NCBI RefSeq assembly: GCF_002836355.1
Contig: NZ_PJCA01000031.1
Location: forward strand, 682,001 to 746,000
Direction of reading: 5' to 3'
DNA length: 64,000 nt
Source of the DNA: Moritella sp. Urea-trap-13
Lineage (GTDB): Bacteria > Pseudomonadota > Gammaproteobacteria > Enterobacterales > Moritellaceae
Within the stretch, counting starts at the first letter, position 1. The number at the start of each line of letters is the position of its first letter. Shown piece by piece: positions 1 through 8,826 of this stretch. The notes beneath the pieces are model-generated. The model was not told the origin of the DNA. It made no database searches and saw nothing but the letters and a program-made list of their open reading frames with translations. The translations under genes and the position numbers were made by a program.

Positions 1-2
1 AA

Positions 3-305
3 AGTGATACAGTACTGATCACACTTAACATCGAGCCTAAGTTCCAGCACTTAGTACGTAATAATAGCCAGTTTTGGGCTGTATCTGGATTTAATGTTGA
101 TATCGGTCTAACCGGCGCAACACTAAAAGCTGAATCATTAAAAACGATTTTAGCTGGTGGTATTGCGTTTGCAACACCGCAGTCAAGTAGCCACTCAACG
201 AACAGCAGCCAATTAGCCGCACCCTTTACGCAATTCAATTTAGCCCAAGAAGTTAATCCTGACTGGCTTAAATGGAATACTAAGATAGATAAACCAGCGA
301 AGTAA
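3..305 (+). CDS. MCE-domain protein, C-terminal end (LetB/PqiB family), partial
   Basis: This is the last 100 codons of a gene that starts before the window; the frame is open from base 3 to the TAA at 303-305. The translation contains the pattern QFWAVSGFNVDIGLTG followed by ESLKTILAGGIAF, typical of a terminal MCE (MlaD-like) domain in PqiB and LetB/YebT. These periplasmic multi-domain proteins form lipid-transport tubes across the envelope. In E. coli letB (yebT) sits directly before rsmF (yebU), as here, which favours LetB over PqiB. Only the last domain is visible, so the number of MCE domains is unknown. Confidence 0.8.
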   Translation, partial: SDTVLITLNIEPKFQHLVRNNSQFWAVSGFNVDIGLTGATLKAESLKTILAGGIAFATPQSSSHSTNSSQLAAPFTQFNLAQEVNPDWLKWNTKIDKPAK

Positions 306-313
306 ACCGTCCA

Positions 314-354
314 CCCCAGCTACTTCACCAATCCCAACCTTGAAGTAGCTGGGG
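314..354 (+). terminator. Long perfect hairpin after the MCE gene
   Basis: A perfect 14-bp inverted repeat (314-327 with 341-354) with a 13-base loop lies between the MCE gene and rsmF. No clean T run follows, so it may be a weak terminator or an mRNA 3' end stabiliser. Confidence 0.4.
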
Positions 355-398
355 TATATGATAAAATGCTCCTTTAATTTTTCAATTGAGCTTATAAA

Positions 399-1859
399 GT
401 GCATTCCAATATAAAACTGCCTGAAGATTACCTCACATTAATGGGTAACATTATCCCCGAACATCTATCTATGGATGACTTTATTGCTTGTTGTAAAACA
501 CCATTAAAAACCAGTGTTCGTGTTAATACACTGAAAATCTCTGTTGAAGAATTTCAACAGTTAGCGAAAACAAAACAGTGGTTATTAACCCCTATCCCTT
601 GGTGTTTAGAAGGGTTTTGGTTAGAACAAGAAAACACTGAGACTAAATTAGGTAATAGCTGGGAACACATCGCGGGCTTATTCTACATTCAAGAAGCAAG
701 CTCGATGTTACCTGTTACTGCCTTGTTCAAAGCACAAGTAACAGATGTTGCAGCGCAATATGACACGATTCTTGATTGCGCATCAGCACCAGGTTCGAAG
801 ACCAGCCAAATTGCCGCATTATGTCATAACAACAACTTCATCGTTGCTAATGAGCTGTCATCAAGCCGTTTGAAAGTCCTCAGTGCGAATATTCAGCGTT
901 GCGGCATTAAAAACATCGCTCTTAGCCACTATGACGCCAATGTATTTGGCACTTGGTTACCTGAAATGTTTGATGCGGTATTACTTGATGCGCCCTGTTC
1001 TGGTGAAGGCGCGATCCGCAAAGACGACAAAGCCATGCTTAATTGGTCGTTAAAAAGTATTAATGACATTGCCGACATTCAGAAAGAGTTAATTGACAGC
1101 GCATTTAAAGCATTAAAACCCGGTGGCACGTTAATCTATTCGACCTGCACATTAAACACGACTGAAAACCAAGCCGTTTGTCAGCATTTACTCGACCTTT
1201 ATCCAGACCATGCCGAAGTTATTCCGCTAAACGATTTATTCCCAACTGCGAATGATAGTCTAACCGCGGAAGGTTTCTTACACGTTTGGCCACAGATTTA
1301 TGATAGTGAAGGTTTCTTTGTTGCTAAGTTCACTAAAAAAGAATCGCAGGGTTTACGTCCAATTAAAAAGAAAAAACGTTTAATCTTTCCATTCAGCCCT
1401 GTTAGCCGTGACGAAAATGACGCCATTCGTGATTATTTCCGTGATGCATTTAGCTTTGAATTTGAAAGTGGCGTGTTCTATCATCGTGATAGTGAGATCT
1501 GGTTGTTCCCGAAAGAGTTCCCTGCTTTCATTGGCAAATTTAAATTCGATCGTATCGGTATCAAAATAGCGGAGAAATTCAAGAAAGGCTTCCGAGCGCA
1601 ACATGAATGGGCGCGTACTTTTGGTCATCAATGCGATAAAAACACGGTATCACTGAACATTGAACAAGCAAAACAGTACATCATGGGTCGTGATATTAGC
1701 TTCTCTGATATCGAGATTGATGATCTAGATGCGCTACAAGGTGAGCTTGTTGTACTGCTTGAAGGCAGTGTGCTGGGTTTAGGTAAACGCGTAAATCAAC
1801 GTTTAAAAAATAACTACCCACGTGATCTAGTGCGTGATAACAACTTATTTACCGACTAA
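399..1859 (+). CDS. rsmF: 16S rRNA (cytosine-1407-C5)-methyltransferase RsmF
   Basis: 486 codons with a GTG start, close to the E. coli length of about 480. It is a RsmB/NOP2-type m5C RNA methyltransferase. The SAM-binding strand region reads ILDCASAPGSKTSQ, followed by DAPCSGEG with Cys200 and STCTLN with Cys250, the two conserved cysteines for enzyme release and nucleophilic attack. The C-terminal 180 residues form the extra PUA-like RNA-binding region of the RsmF/YebU subfamily. It should methylate C1407 in the 30S subunit. The position behind the MCE gene matches the yebS-yebT-yebU order of enterics. The GTG start is the first in-frame start before the conserved LPEDYL sequence. Confidence 0.93.
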   Translation: MHSNIKLPEDYLTLMGNIIPEHLSMDDFIACCKTPLKTSVRVNTLKISVEEFQQLAKTKQWLLTPIPWCLEGFWLEQENTETKLGNSWEHIAGLFYIQEASSMLPVTALFKAQVTDVAAQYDTILDCASAPGSKTSQIAALCHNNNFIVANELSSSRLKVLSANIQRCGIKNIALSHYDANVFGTWLPEMFDAVLLDAPCSGEGAIRKDDKAMLNWSLKSINDIADIQKELIDSAFKALKPGGTLIYSTCTLNTTENQAVCQHLLDLYPDHAEVIPLNDLFPTANDSLTAEGFLHVWPQIYDSEGFFVAKFTKKESQGLRPIKKKKRLIFPFSPVSRDENDAIRDYFRDAFSFEFESGVFYHRDSEIWLFPKEFPAFIGKFKFDRIGIKIAEKFKKGFRAQHEWARTFGHQCDKNTVSLNIEQAKQYIMGRDISFSDIEIDDLDALQGELVVLLEGSVLGLGKRVNQRLKNNYPRDLVRDNNLFTD

Positions 1860-2175
1860 GTGCGCACAATAATATAACGCGAATTTGATATACGTAAATA
1901 ATTTACTATATTTAATATTACAGCGTTACCAATTTCCCTAAGCTCATTACATGGATTTGTAATGGGCTTTTTTTTATTTATTTTAAAAAACCACTAAGCT
2001 TAAAAATACGTTTCTAATTATTCCCGCTAAAATGGCTATTCTTTGTTCCTAAGTACGAATCATTTGTTCCTAACTACAGGCTAAATAAGCTAAAAAATCA
2101 CATTATACGCCGTAGCATTAATAACTATGGTAAAATCGCCGATAATATTAATTTATACAAACTTGAGTAAAATAT
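1860..2175 (+). other. Intergenic region rsmF to DUF2760 gene
   Basis: It holds the rsmF terminator (separate entry), then AT-rich DNA with a direct repeat: TTTGTTCCTAA at 2042-2052 and again at 2063-2073, exactly 21 bp apart, both followed by a TAC a base later. Two copies on the same helix face suggest a regulator site for the downstream Hsp70 cluster, but no known binding motif is recognised. Confidence 0.4.
1941..1977 (+). terminator. rho-independent terminator of rsmF
   Basis: Stem AGCTCATTAC/GTAATGGGCT (one G-T pair) with an 8-base loop, followed directly by an eight-base T run. Confidence 0.75.
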
Positions 2176-2820
2176 ATGGACTTCGACCTTACAAATATCT
2201 CTGAACTACCGACTGGCCCTGATGCAGCGCATATTGCATTATTCGCTCTTACCCTCATTCTGCTATTAATTACACTCGTTAGAGGTGGTAAAAAAACAAT
2301 TGAAATAGAAAAGATTGTTGAAAAAGAAGTAGAAGTTAAAGTGGAGGTTGAAAAAATTGTAGAGGTGATCAAACACGTCGACGTTGAGAAAATCGTTGAA
2401 GTGGAAAAGATTGTCGAAATCAAAGCACCATTACAAGAAGCTAGTCCTGCAGCCGCTTGTCAGCTTTTATCTTTATTACAAAATGAAGCGCGTTTCGTCG
2501 ACTTTATCCAAGAAGACCTAACCGGCGCTACTGATGAACAAATCGGCGCCGCGGCACGTATTATTCATACTGGTAGCAAAAAAGTAATCAATGAATACTT
2601 TAGCTTCACAGCAATCCGTAGTGAAGAAGAAGAAAGCCAAGTGATCGTTGCTGAAGGCTTTAATCCATCAGAAGTTAAGCTAATTGGTAACGTATTAGGC
2701 TCAGCGCCTTACCGTGGTATCTTAGTACACGCGGGCTGGAAAATAACTAACGTTAACCTACCTAAACTAGCACAAGGCCACAACGCCAATATCGTTGCTG
2801 CAGCAGAGGTGGAACTATGA
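2176..2820 (+). CDS. DUF2760 family protein, membrane-anchored partner of Hsp70-like proteins
   Basis: 214 codons. Residues about 18-36 form one hydrophobic transmembrane helix (HIALFALTLILLLITLV). A strongly repetitive charged stretch at about 42-88 follows, built from EKIVEVE-like units, probably an extended arm. The C-terminal 120 residues (AACQLLSLLQNEARFVDFIQED onward) match the DUF2760 family as I know it. It overlaps the next gene by 4 bases (ATGA), so the two are translationally coupled. Its function is not known. The fixed association with Hsp70-like proteins suggests a membrane-tethered co-factor or substrate receptor, which is inference. Confidence 0.8.
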   Translation: MDFDLTNISELPTGPDAAHIALFALTLILLLITLVRGGKKTIEIEKIVEKEVEVKVEVEKIVEVIKHVDVEKIVEVEKIVEIKAPLQEASPAAACQLLSLLQNEARFVDFIQEDLTGATDEQIGAAARIIHTGSKKVINEYFSFTAIRSEEEESQVIVAEGFNPSEVKLIGNVLGSAPYRGILVHAGWKITNVNLPKLAQGHNANIVAAAEVEL

Positions 2821-4646
2821 GCGACATAACTATGAGCGAAATAGCGGTAAAATACAGTATTGGTATCGATTTAGGTACTACACACTGCGTATTATCATAT
2901 ATCGATTTAGAGCAAGAAGGTGATCAAGTAGCCAAGCAACTATTTGCAATCCCGCAGCTATCGGCACCCGGTTCTGTCACTGAGAAATATCAACTGCCTT
3001 CTTTTGTCTATCAAGCACACGAAGATGAGATCAGTAAAGATCAAACGCCATTACCTTGGAATAGCGAGAATACTGCGCTTGTTGGTGATGTGGCACGTAA
3101 CCTTGGCCTTAAAACGCCTATCCGTTTAGTTTCTAGTGCTAAAAGCTGGTTAAGCCATGCCACAGTAAGTCCACATGATGCGATCTTACCTTTCTCAAGC
3201 CCTGATGAAGTTGAAAAAATCTCACCCGTCACAGCAACGAGTCAGTATTTAAGCCACTTAGCTGAAGCTTGGAACTATGCACACCCAGATGCACCAATCT
3301 CAGAACAAGATGTAACAATCACCATCCCAGCATCGTTTGACCCTGCAGCACGTAACTTAACGGCTCAAGCGGCGCAAGATTTAAACCTTAAGCATTTAAA
3401 TCTACTTGAAGAACCACAAGCGGCAGTATATAGCTGGTTACAAGCCTGTGGTGATGAATGGCGTGACCAAGTTAATGTAGGTGATACCATCCTTGTGGTA
3501 GACATAGGTGGTGGTACAACCGATTTATCATTAATTTCTGTTGAAGAATTAGAAGGTAATTTGACATTGTCACGCGTTGCAGTAGGTGAGCATATCCTAC
3601 TTGGCGGTGACAATATGGATCTTGCGCTTGCGTATCGTCTAAAAATGAAATTAATGCAAGAAGGTAAGCAATTACAACCTTGGCAAATTCAAGCCATCAC
3701 CCATGCATGTCGTGATGCCAAAGAACAACTGTTATCAGACAGTGACGTTGATTCAATGCCAATTGTTATTCCAAGTCGTGGGTCTAAGTTGATTGCAGGC
3801 ACAATGCAAACAGAGCTAACGCGCGATGAAGTTAAACAAATTATTTTAGATGGTTTCTTCCCTGCGACTGCAGTGACCGAGATGCCACAACAAAATACCC
3901 GTACTGCATTAACACAGATTGGCTTGCCGTATGCCCAAGATGCTGCGATCACTAAACACATCGCCCATTTCTTGAATAAACAGCACGATGCTATCGCGTC
4001 GGATGCCGGTGACTTCATTAAACCAACAGCGGTATTGTTTAATGGCGGCGTGTTTAAGTCTGATGCTATCAGTGCTAAGTTAATCGGGATTATTAACGAC
4101 TGGTTGATTGAAGCTGACGTTGAGCAAGAAGCAAAACTACTAACAGGTATTGATCTAGACCTTGCTGTTGCTAATGGTGCTTGTTATCACGGTTATGCGA
4201 AACAAGGTAAAGGCGTACGAATTAAAGGCGGCCTCGCTAGTGCATACTATGTCGGTGTTGAGAGCTCAATGCCAGCAATTCCAGGATTTGAAGCGCCACT
4301 GGAAGCTGTCTGTATCGCCCCATTTGGTCTTGAAGAAGGCACTAACTTCAACGTATCAACGCATCTATTTGGTTTAGTTGTTGGTCAACCGGTTAAATTC
4401 AAATTCTTCGGTTCAACAGTACGCCGTGAAGACGTTGTTGGTACCCATCTTGATTTCTGGCAACCAGATGATCTTGAACAACTACCAGACATCGAAGTGA
4501 CGCTTGACTCTGCTAACCGTAATAGTGGTGATGTTGTGCCAGTATCACTGTCTGTCACTGTGACTGAAGTAGGTACACTGAAAGTTGAAGCTATTGCAAA
4601 TGATAGTGATGAAACTTGGGAAATTGAACTAACTGTTCGCCAATAA
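2817..4646 (+). CDS. Hsp70-family ATPase (DnaK-like, short)
   Basis: 609 codons; start overlaps the upstream stop and is preceded by GAGGTGG. The actin-like ATPase core is intact. Phosphate-1 GIDLGTTHC lies at about residues 16-24, the LLEEPQAAVYSW connect region at about 198-209, and phosphate-2 DIGGGTTDLS at about 228-237. The adenosine motif NGGVF is near 411. After the ATPase there is only a beta-rich substrate-binding-like segment of about 140 residues; the helical lid and C-terminal EEVD-type tail of DnaK are missing. It is cytosolic. Neither DnaJ nor GrpE is encoded nearby, so its co-chaperone is unknown; the DUF2760 protein upstream is the best candidate partner. Confidence 0.88.
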   Translation: MSDITMSEIAVKYSIGIDLGTTHCVLSYIDLEQEGDQVAKQLFAIPQLSAPGSVTEKYQLPSFVYQAHEDEISKDQTPLPWNSENTALVGDVARNLGLKTPIRLVSSAKSWLSHATVSPHDAILPFSSPDEVEKISPVTATSQYLSHLAEAWNYAHPDAPISEQDVTITIPASFDPAARNLTAQAAQDLNLKHLNLLEEPQAAVYSWLQACGDEWRDQVNVGDTILVVDIGGGTTDLSLISVEELEGNLTLSRVAVGEHILLGGDNMDLALAYRLKMKLMQEGKQLQPWQIQAITHACRDAKEQLLSDSDVDSMPIVIPSRGSKLIAGTMQTELTRDEVKQIILDGFFPATAVTEMPQQNTRTALTQIGLPYAQDAAITKHIAHFLNKQHDAIASDAGDFIKPTAVLFNGGVFKSDAISAKLIGIINDWLIEADVEQEAKLLTGIDLDLAVANGACYHGYAKQGKGVRIKGGLASAYYVGVESSMPAIPGFEAPLEAVCIAPFGLEEGTNFNVSTHLFGLVVGQPVKFKFFGSTVRREDVVGTHLDFWQPDDLEQLPDIEVTLDSANRNSGDVVPVSLSVTVTEVGTLKVEAIANDSDETWEIELTVRQ

Positions 4647-4671
4647 ATATTAAATTTATGAATATGTACTT

Positions 4672-4700
4672 AACTCAGGGCACTTAGCCCTGAGTTTTAT
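4672..4700 (+). terminator. Terminator between the two Hsp70-like genes
   Basis: 10-bp stem AACTCAGGGC/GCCCTGAGTT with a 5-base loop and a short T-rich tail. It ends only 15 bases before the next start codon, so it probably acts as an attenuator lowering expression of the second Hsp70 gene. Confidence 0.65.
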
Positions 4701-4715
4701 TATATGGAGTTTTTA

Positions 4716-7526
4716 ATGCCCTCACCTGTTTCCAAAACAGCGCAATATGTAATTGGCATCGATCTTGGCACCACCCACAGTGTTCTTTCTTACAAAAGTA
4801 TCGATGATTATCAATCTAGTGCGTCTGTATTTCTCGTTGACCAATTAATTGGTCCTGGCGAAGTTTCAAGAAAACCCATGCTCCCTTCATTCCGCTATCA
4901 CTTTAATGACTATGAAATCGCCCCAACAGATTGTGTGTTACCTTGGCAGTCAACGCGATTTGATGGTGAAATCAATAATGTCATTGTCGGCCAATGGGCG
5001 AGAGATTTAGGTACTAAAACCAAAGGGCGCTTAGTATCGAGTGCCAAAAGTTGGTTATCCCACCCAAGTATCGATGCCCAAGCTGCAATTTTACCTTGGG
5101 CGGTTGAAGATAATATTGAAAAAGTATCGCCTGTTATTGCCAGTGCCAGTTACCTTGCTCATTTTCAGGCAGCTTGGAATTATCACAATCCCGAGCACTT
5201 ACTTGCCGATCAGAACATTACCCTCACAGTACCAGCCTCATTTAACGACACAGCTCGCGCTTTAACACTCGCTGCTGCAGATCTTGTTGGCTTAACTAAG
5301 GTCACCTTATTAGAAGAGCCACAAGCTGTTTGTTACGATTGGTATCACCGTAATAAACAAGCTAAAACTGATTTGATCGAACAAGATAAAACCATGCTTG
5401 TTTGTGATATAGGTGGCGGTACAACAGATTTAAGCTTAATCGAAATGTCATTAGAACACGGGGAATTAAATTTAAACCGTGTCGCTGTTGGTGACCACTT
5501 AATGCTCGGTGGTGATAACATCGATTTAGCGTTAGCGCATGTTGTTGAATCAAGAATATCACCTGATCAGCGTTTACAATCTGCGGCATTAGGCCAGTTG
5601 ATCCAGCAAACGCGCCAAGCTAAAGAACTGTTTTTATCAGAACAACCGCCAAGTACCACATCAATTACATTACTTGGTCGTGGTTCAAAACTGATAGCTC
5701 AATCGAAAAAGTGTGAACTGACAAAAAATGAAGTTATCGACATGGTGTTTAATGGTTTCTTACCAAACAGCAGCTTTAACCAATTACCAACACACAGAAA
5801 AAATGCGGTTGTAGAATTTGGTTTACCTTATACGTCAGATCCCGCTATTTCAAAACACATTGCTGAATTCATTCATACTTATTACGATGTAGACGCAACA
5901 GACGATTACGACCCTGCTGTCGTCCCAGCGGCAATACTTGTTAATGGTGGCATTTTTAATAGCCAACAAGTAAAACTGCAAATCGAAAAAGTATTGTCCG
6001 GTTGGAAGCAACAAAAAGTTCAGATGCTGCACAATGGTAATCCTGATCTGTCCGTTGCTTATGGCGCCGTTGAATTTGGCTTTGCTAAGCTGGGTAAGCA
6101 AAAAAAAATTGGCGGTGGTAGTCCACGTAACTACTTCATTGAAATAACAGATCGCTCAGGAAAATCGCAATCTATTTGTCTATTACCTAAAGGCACAGAA
6201 GAAGAACAAGTTATCAATCTAGATAGCCGTTTATTCTCGTTAACGATCGGTGAACCAATTCGGTTTAATCTTGCAACCACCAGTCATGAAAGTAATTTCA
6301 AACCCGGTGACATTATTGAAACCGAATTTGCAACAGAGCTTAAAGGTAAAACCCCGTTACCACCTTTTGTGGTAACCATCCCTGAACATAAAGACCATAA
6401 ACGTTTTGAGTCTGTTTACCTGTCTTGCAAGCTAAGCAGTATTGGTACCTTACAGTTAGAATGTGTGAGCGAAACCAACAGTAAACAACGTTGGGCATTA
6501 GAGTTCTCTGTGCGTCCAAGTTTAGCAAAAAAACAATCTAATGATGACAGCAAGAATATCAATGATATTAAACAGCGCCACCCTAACCTACCCGATGCAA
6601 TTCAATTAATTGAAGCTGTATATGGAGCGAGTAGTAAAAAGAGTGATCCTAAATTAGTTAAATCACTGCGTAACGATCTGGATAAACGCCTGGGCAAACG
6701 TGATACTTGGGATACTGATTTATTACGAGAGCTTGCAGCGCCTTGTTTACAATTTGCTAAAAACCGTCGTCGCACCGAACAGCATGAACGTAATTGGTTA
6801 AAACTAACCAGCTTCCTGCTTCGTCCTGGTTTTGGTTACCCTGCTGATGATTGGCGTATTGAACAAATTTGGCCGCTATTTAAATCGGCGATCCAATACA
6901 ATAAATCAACACAGTCATGGAGTGATTGGTGGAACCTATGGCGCCGTATCGCTGGTGGCCTGAATGAACAGCAACAGATCGAAATATACGAAACAATTTC
7001 AATCTATTTTGTTGAAGACAGTAATAAAAACGCTAAAATTATCAATCAAGCTAAACTACGCAGTTATGATGATATTATCCGACTTGCAGCGTCACTAGAG
7101 CACATTCCAGTGGCACTGAAAGTTGAATTTGGTGAATACTTATTGGCTAAATTAAACAAACCACAAAACCAGCAATTACATTGGTGGGCATTAGGCCGTA
7201 TCGCATCTCGCGTGGCTTTTTATGGTAGCCAGCATAATGTTATTCCACGTCATATCGTTGAAACATGGCTGAATACGTTACTTGACGCTAATTGGCAGAA
7301 AGAACCGCACGTTGCCTTTGCAGCCGTCATGATCGCGAGAAAGACCGGTGACAGAGAAATGGACGTGCAAGATAAGGTAAGGGAGGCTGTGATAGCAAAA
7401 TTAACACAGAATAAATTATCGGGATCTTGGGTAGAATTAGTACGGGAAGTACAAACGTCTGATGAAACGGTAATGAAGCGTATCTTTGGTGACAGCTTAC
7501 CGACAGGTTTAACCTTACTGTCGTAA
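4716..7526 (+). CDS. Hsp70-family protein with C-terminal DUF3731-like domain
   Basis: 936 codons from the ATG at 4716, chosen because GGAG lies 6 bases before it; an in-frame ATG at 4704 would leave that motif inside the gene. Residues 1-600 are a second DnaK-like ATPase with GIDLGTTHS, LLEEPQAVCYDW, DIGGGTTDLS and NGGIF, paralogous to the upstream protein. About 300 further residues (from KQRHPNLPDAIQLIEAVYG) form a helical, Trp-rich extension (RNWLKLTSFLLRPGFGYP, WNLWRRIAGGL) that I recognise as the DUF3731-type tail of large bacterial Hsp70-like proteins. The extension replaces the usual lid and may bind clients or the partner Hsp70. Its exact job is unknown. Confidence 0.87.
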   Translation: MPSPVSKTAQYVIGIDLGTTHSVLSYKSIDDYQSSASVFLVDQLIGPGEVSRKPMLPSFRYHFNDYEIAPTDCVLPWQSTRFDGEINNVIVGQWARDLGTKTKGRLVSSAKSWLSHPSIDAQAAILPWAVEDNIEKVSPVIASASYLAHFQAAWNYHNPEHLLADQNITLTVPASFNDTARALTLAAADLVGLTKVTLLEEPQAVCYDWYHRNKQAKTDLIEQDKTMLVCDIGGGTTDLSLIEMSLEHGELNLNRVAVGDHLMLGGDNIDLALAHVVESRISPDQRLQSAALGQLIQQTRQAKELFLSEQPPSTTSITLLGRGSKLIAQSKKCELTKNEVIDMVFNGFLPNSSFNQLPTHRKNAVVEFGLPYTSDPAISKHIAEFIHTYYDVDATDDYDPAVVPAAILVNGGIFNSQQVKLQIEKVLSGWKQQKVQMLHNGNPDLSVAYGAVEFGFAKLGKQKKIGGGSPRNYFIEITDRSGKSQSICLLPKGTEEEQVINLDSRLFSLTIGEPIRFNLATTSHESNFKPGDIIETEFATELKGKTPLPPFVVTIPEHKDHKRFESVYLSCKLSSIGTLQLECVSETNSKQRWALEFSVRPSLAKKQSNDDSKNINDIKQRHPNLPDAIQLIEAVYGASSKKSDPKLVKSLRNDLDKRLGKRDTWDTDLLRELAAPCLQFAKNRRRTEQHERNWLKLTSFLLRPGFGYPADDWRIEQIWPLFKSAIQYNKSTQSWSDWWNLWRRIAGGLNEQQQIEIYETISIYFVEDSNKNAKIINQAKLRSYDDIIRLAASLEHIPVALKVEFGEYLLAKLNKPQNQQLHWWALGRIASRVAFYGSQHNVIPRHIVETWLNTLLDANWQKEPHVAFAAVMIARKTGDREMDVQDKVREAVIAKLTQNKLSGSWVELVREVQTSDETVMKRIFGDSLPTGLTLLS

Positions 7527-7542
7527 TCGGTACTCATACTTA

Positions 7543-7576
7543 AATAATAGGTGGTCTTCGTTGACCACCTATTATT
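7543..7576. terminator. Bidirectional terminator between convergent genes
   Basis: Perfect 14-bp stem (7543-7556 with 7563-7576), 6-base loop, AT-rich on both flanks, between the Hsp70-DUF3731 gene and the convergent DUF2960 gene. Confidence 0.7.
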
Positions 7577-7584
7577 GAGTTTAA

Positions 7585-7836
7585 CTAGTCTTCAATACCG
7601 TCTTTAATAAACCAAACGTTAGTAAAACCTAATTGAGTAAAATGATTTTTACGGAACTCTCTTACTGATTTAGTACCTTTCGATACATCTTCAACTTGTT
7701 TTTCCATCATCATATATTGCGTTAAGTCGATGCCTTCTTCTGCAGCTACCGCTTCATAGATATGGTGAAACTGTCGGTATGAAAATGGAATTTTCTTATC
7801 TTCTTTTTTATAAGTATAAGTAACTAGGTGGGCCAA
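7585..7836 (-). CDS. DUF2960 family small protein
   Basis: 83 codons. The sequence TYTYKKEDKKIPFSYRQFHHIYEAVAAEEGIDL resembles the DUF2960 family known from Vibrio and relatives, whose function is not established. It has no signal peptide or membrane segment and is predicted soluble. It lies downstream of tatD on the same strand, but a hairpin and about 215 bases separate the two, so it probably has its own promoter. Confidence 0.65.
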   Translation of the reverse strand: MAHLVTYTYKKEDKKIPFSYRQFHHIYEAVAAEEGIDLTQYMMMEKQVEDVSKGTKSVREFRKNHFTQLGFTNVWFIKDGIED

Positions 7837-7977
7837 AATGCCTCCAAATAATAATTGAATTCGATAGCTCGTTAAACGAGTATCGAGATAGTGCTGTTGT
7901 TTATCGAACTTGTACTGTTAATTTATCGACGTGTCGTATTAAATTATCAAGCAGATCCATAAATTTGAGAAGATAAT

Positions 7978-8014
7978 AACACACTCCACTCTTTCGTCAA
8001 AAGTAGAGTGTGTT
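7978..8014 (-). terminator. Hairpin downstream of tatD
   Basis: Read on the minus strand, a 9-bp stem AACACACTC/GAGTGTGTT with a long loop is followed by ATTATCTTC. It overlaps two tandem near-copies of a 20-base unit beginning TTCGTCAAAAG (7993-8032). Confidence 0.45.
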
Positions 8015-8051
8015 CGTCAAAAGCGAGTGTGATATCAATATCTAGTCGACA

Positions 8052-8825
8052 TTACTTTTTAGCGTTAAACAGCTTAAAGTAATTGTCCGTTGTTGTTGCC
8101 GCAAGCTCAGCAAAGGTCACGCCGCGTAGATCTGCAACAAACTCGGCGACAGCGCGCACATAAGCCGGTTGGTTTTCTTTTCCACGATACGGCACAGGTG
8201 CTAAGTAAGGTGAATCAGTTTCAACTAACAATCTATCAGCTGGAATGGTTTTAACCACGGCTTGCAAGTCTTTTGCTGATTTGAACGTCACAATACCAGA
8301 TATTGAAATATAGAAGCCCATTTCCAATACAGCAGCAGCCATTGCATCAGATTCAGTAAAACAATGGATCACACCACCAATTTTTTCTGCGCCTTCTTCC
8401 TTTAAGATACGGATCGTATCGTCAACTGCACCACGCGTATGAATAATTAGTGGTTTTTTTAGCTCGATAGCCACTTGAATATGATTTCGAAATGACGCTT
8501 GCTGGATATCTTTATTTTCAGGTGAATAGAAATAATCTAAACCTGTTTCACCAATCGCCACAACTTTTTCATTACGTGCTAGCGCCAATAACTCTGATTT
8601 TTGGTATTCATCTTCAAGATTTAGCGGATGAACACCACATGACGCATGAATATTATCAAAGTCAGCAATCAACTCAATCATGGTTTTAAAGCGCGCTAAT
8701 GTCACAGACACACTTAATAAATGTGACACGCCGCGCTCTGTTGCTTTGTTAACAACGTCAGTAAGATCGGTATGAATGGTATCGTAATTTAGACCATCTA
8801 AATGGCAATGAGAATCTACTAGCAT
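8052..8825 (-). CDS. TatD-family metal-dependent hydrolase (YcfH type)
   Basis: 257 codons. TIM-barrel metallohydrolase of the TatD family. The metal-binding HxH is in the N-terminal DSHCHLDG, followed by GETGLDYFYS with the metal-bridging Glu, HTRGA, IHCFTES and the terminal ETDSPYLAPVPYRGK. TatD proteins have 3'-5' exonuclease or D-aminoacyl-tRNA deacylase activities; this member's substrate is not clear. It lies one base after holB, the same arrangement as holB-ycfH in E. coli, so it is co-transcribed with the tmk-holB operon. Confidence 0.9.
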   Translation of the reverse strand: MLVDSHCHLDGLNYDTIHTDLTDVVNKATERGVSHLLSVSVTLARFKTMIELIADFDNIHASCGVHPLNLEDEYQKSELLALARNEKVVAIGETGLDYFYSPENKDIQQASFRNHIQVAIELKKPLIIHTRGAVDDTIRILKEEGAEKIGGVIHCFTESDAMAAAVLEMGFYISISGIVTFKSAKDLQAVVKTIPADRLLVETDSPYLAPVPYRGKENQPAYVRAVAEFVADLRGVTFAELAATTTDNYFKLFNAKK

Positions 8826-8826
8826 A

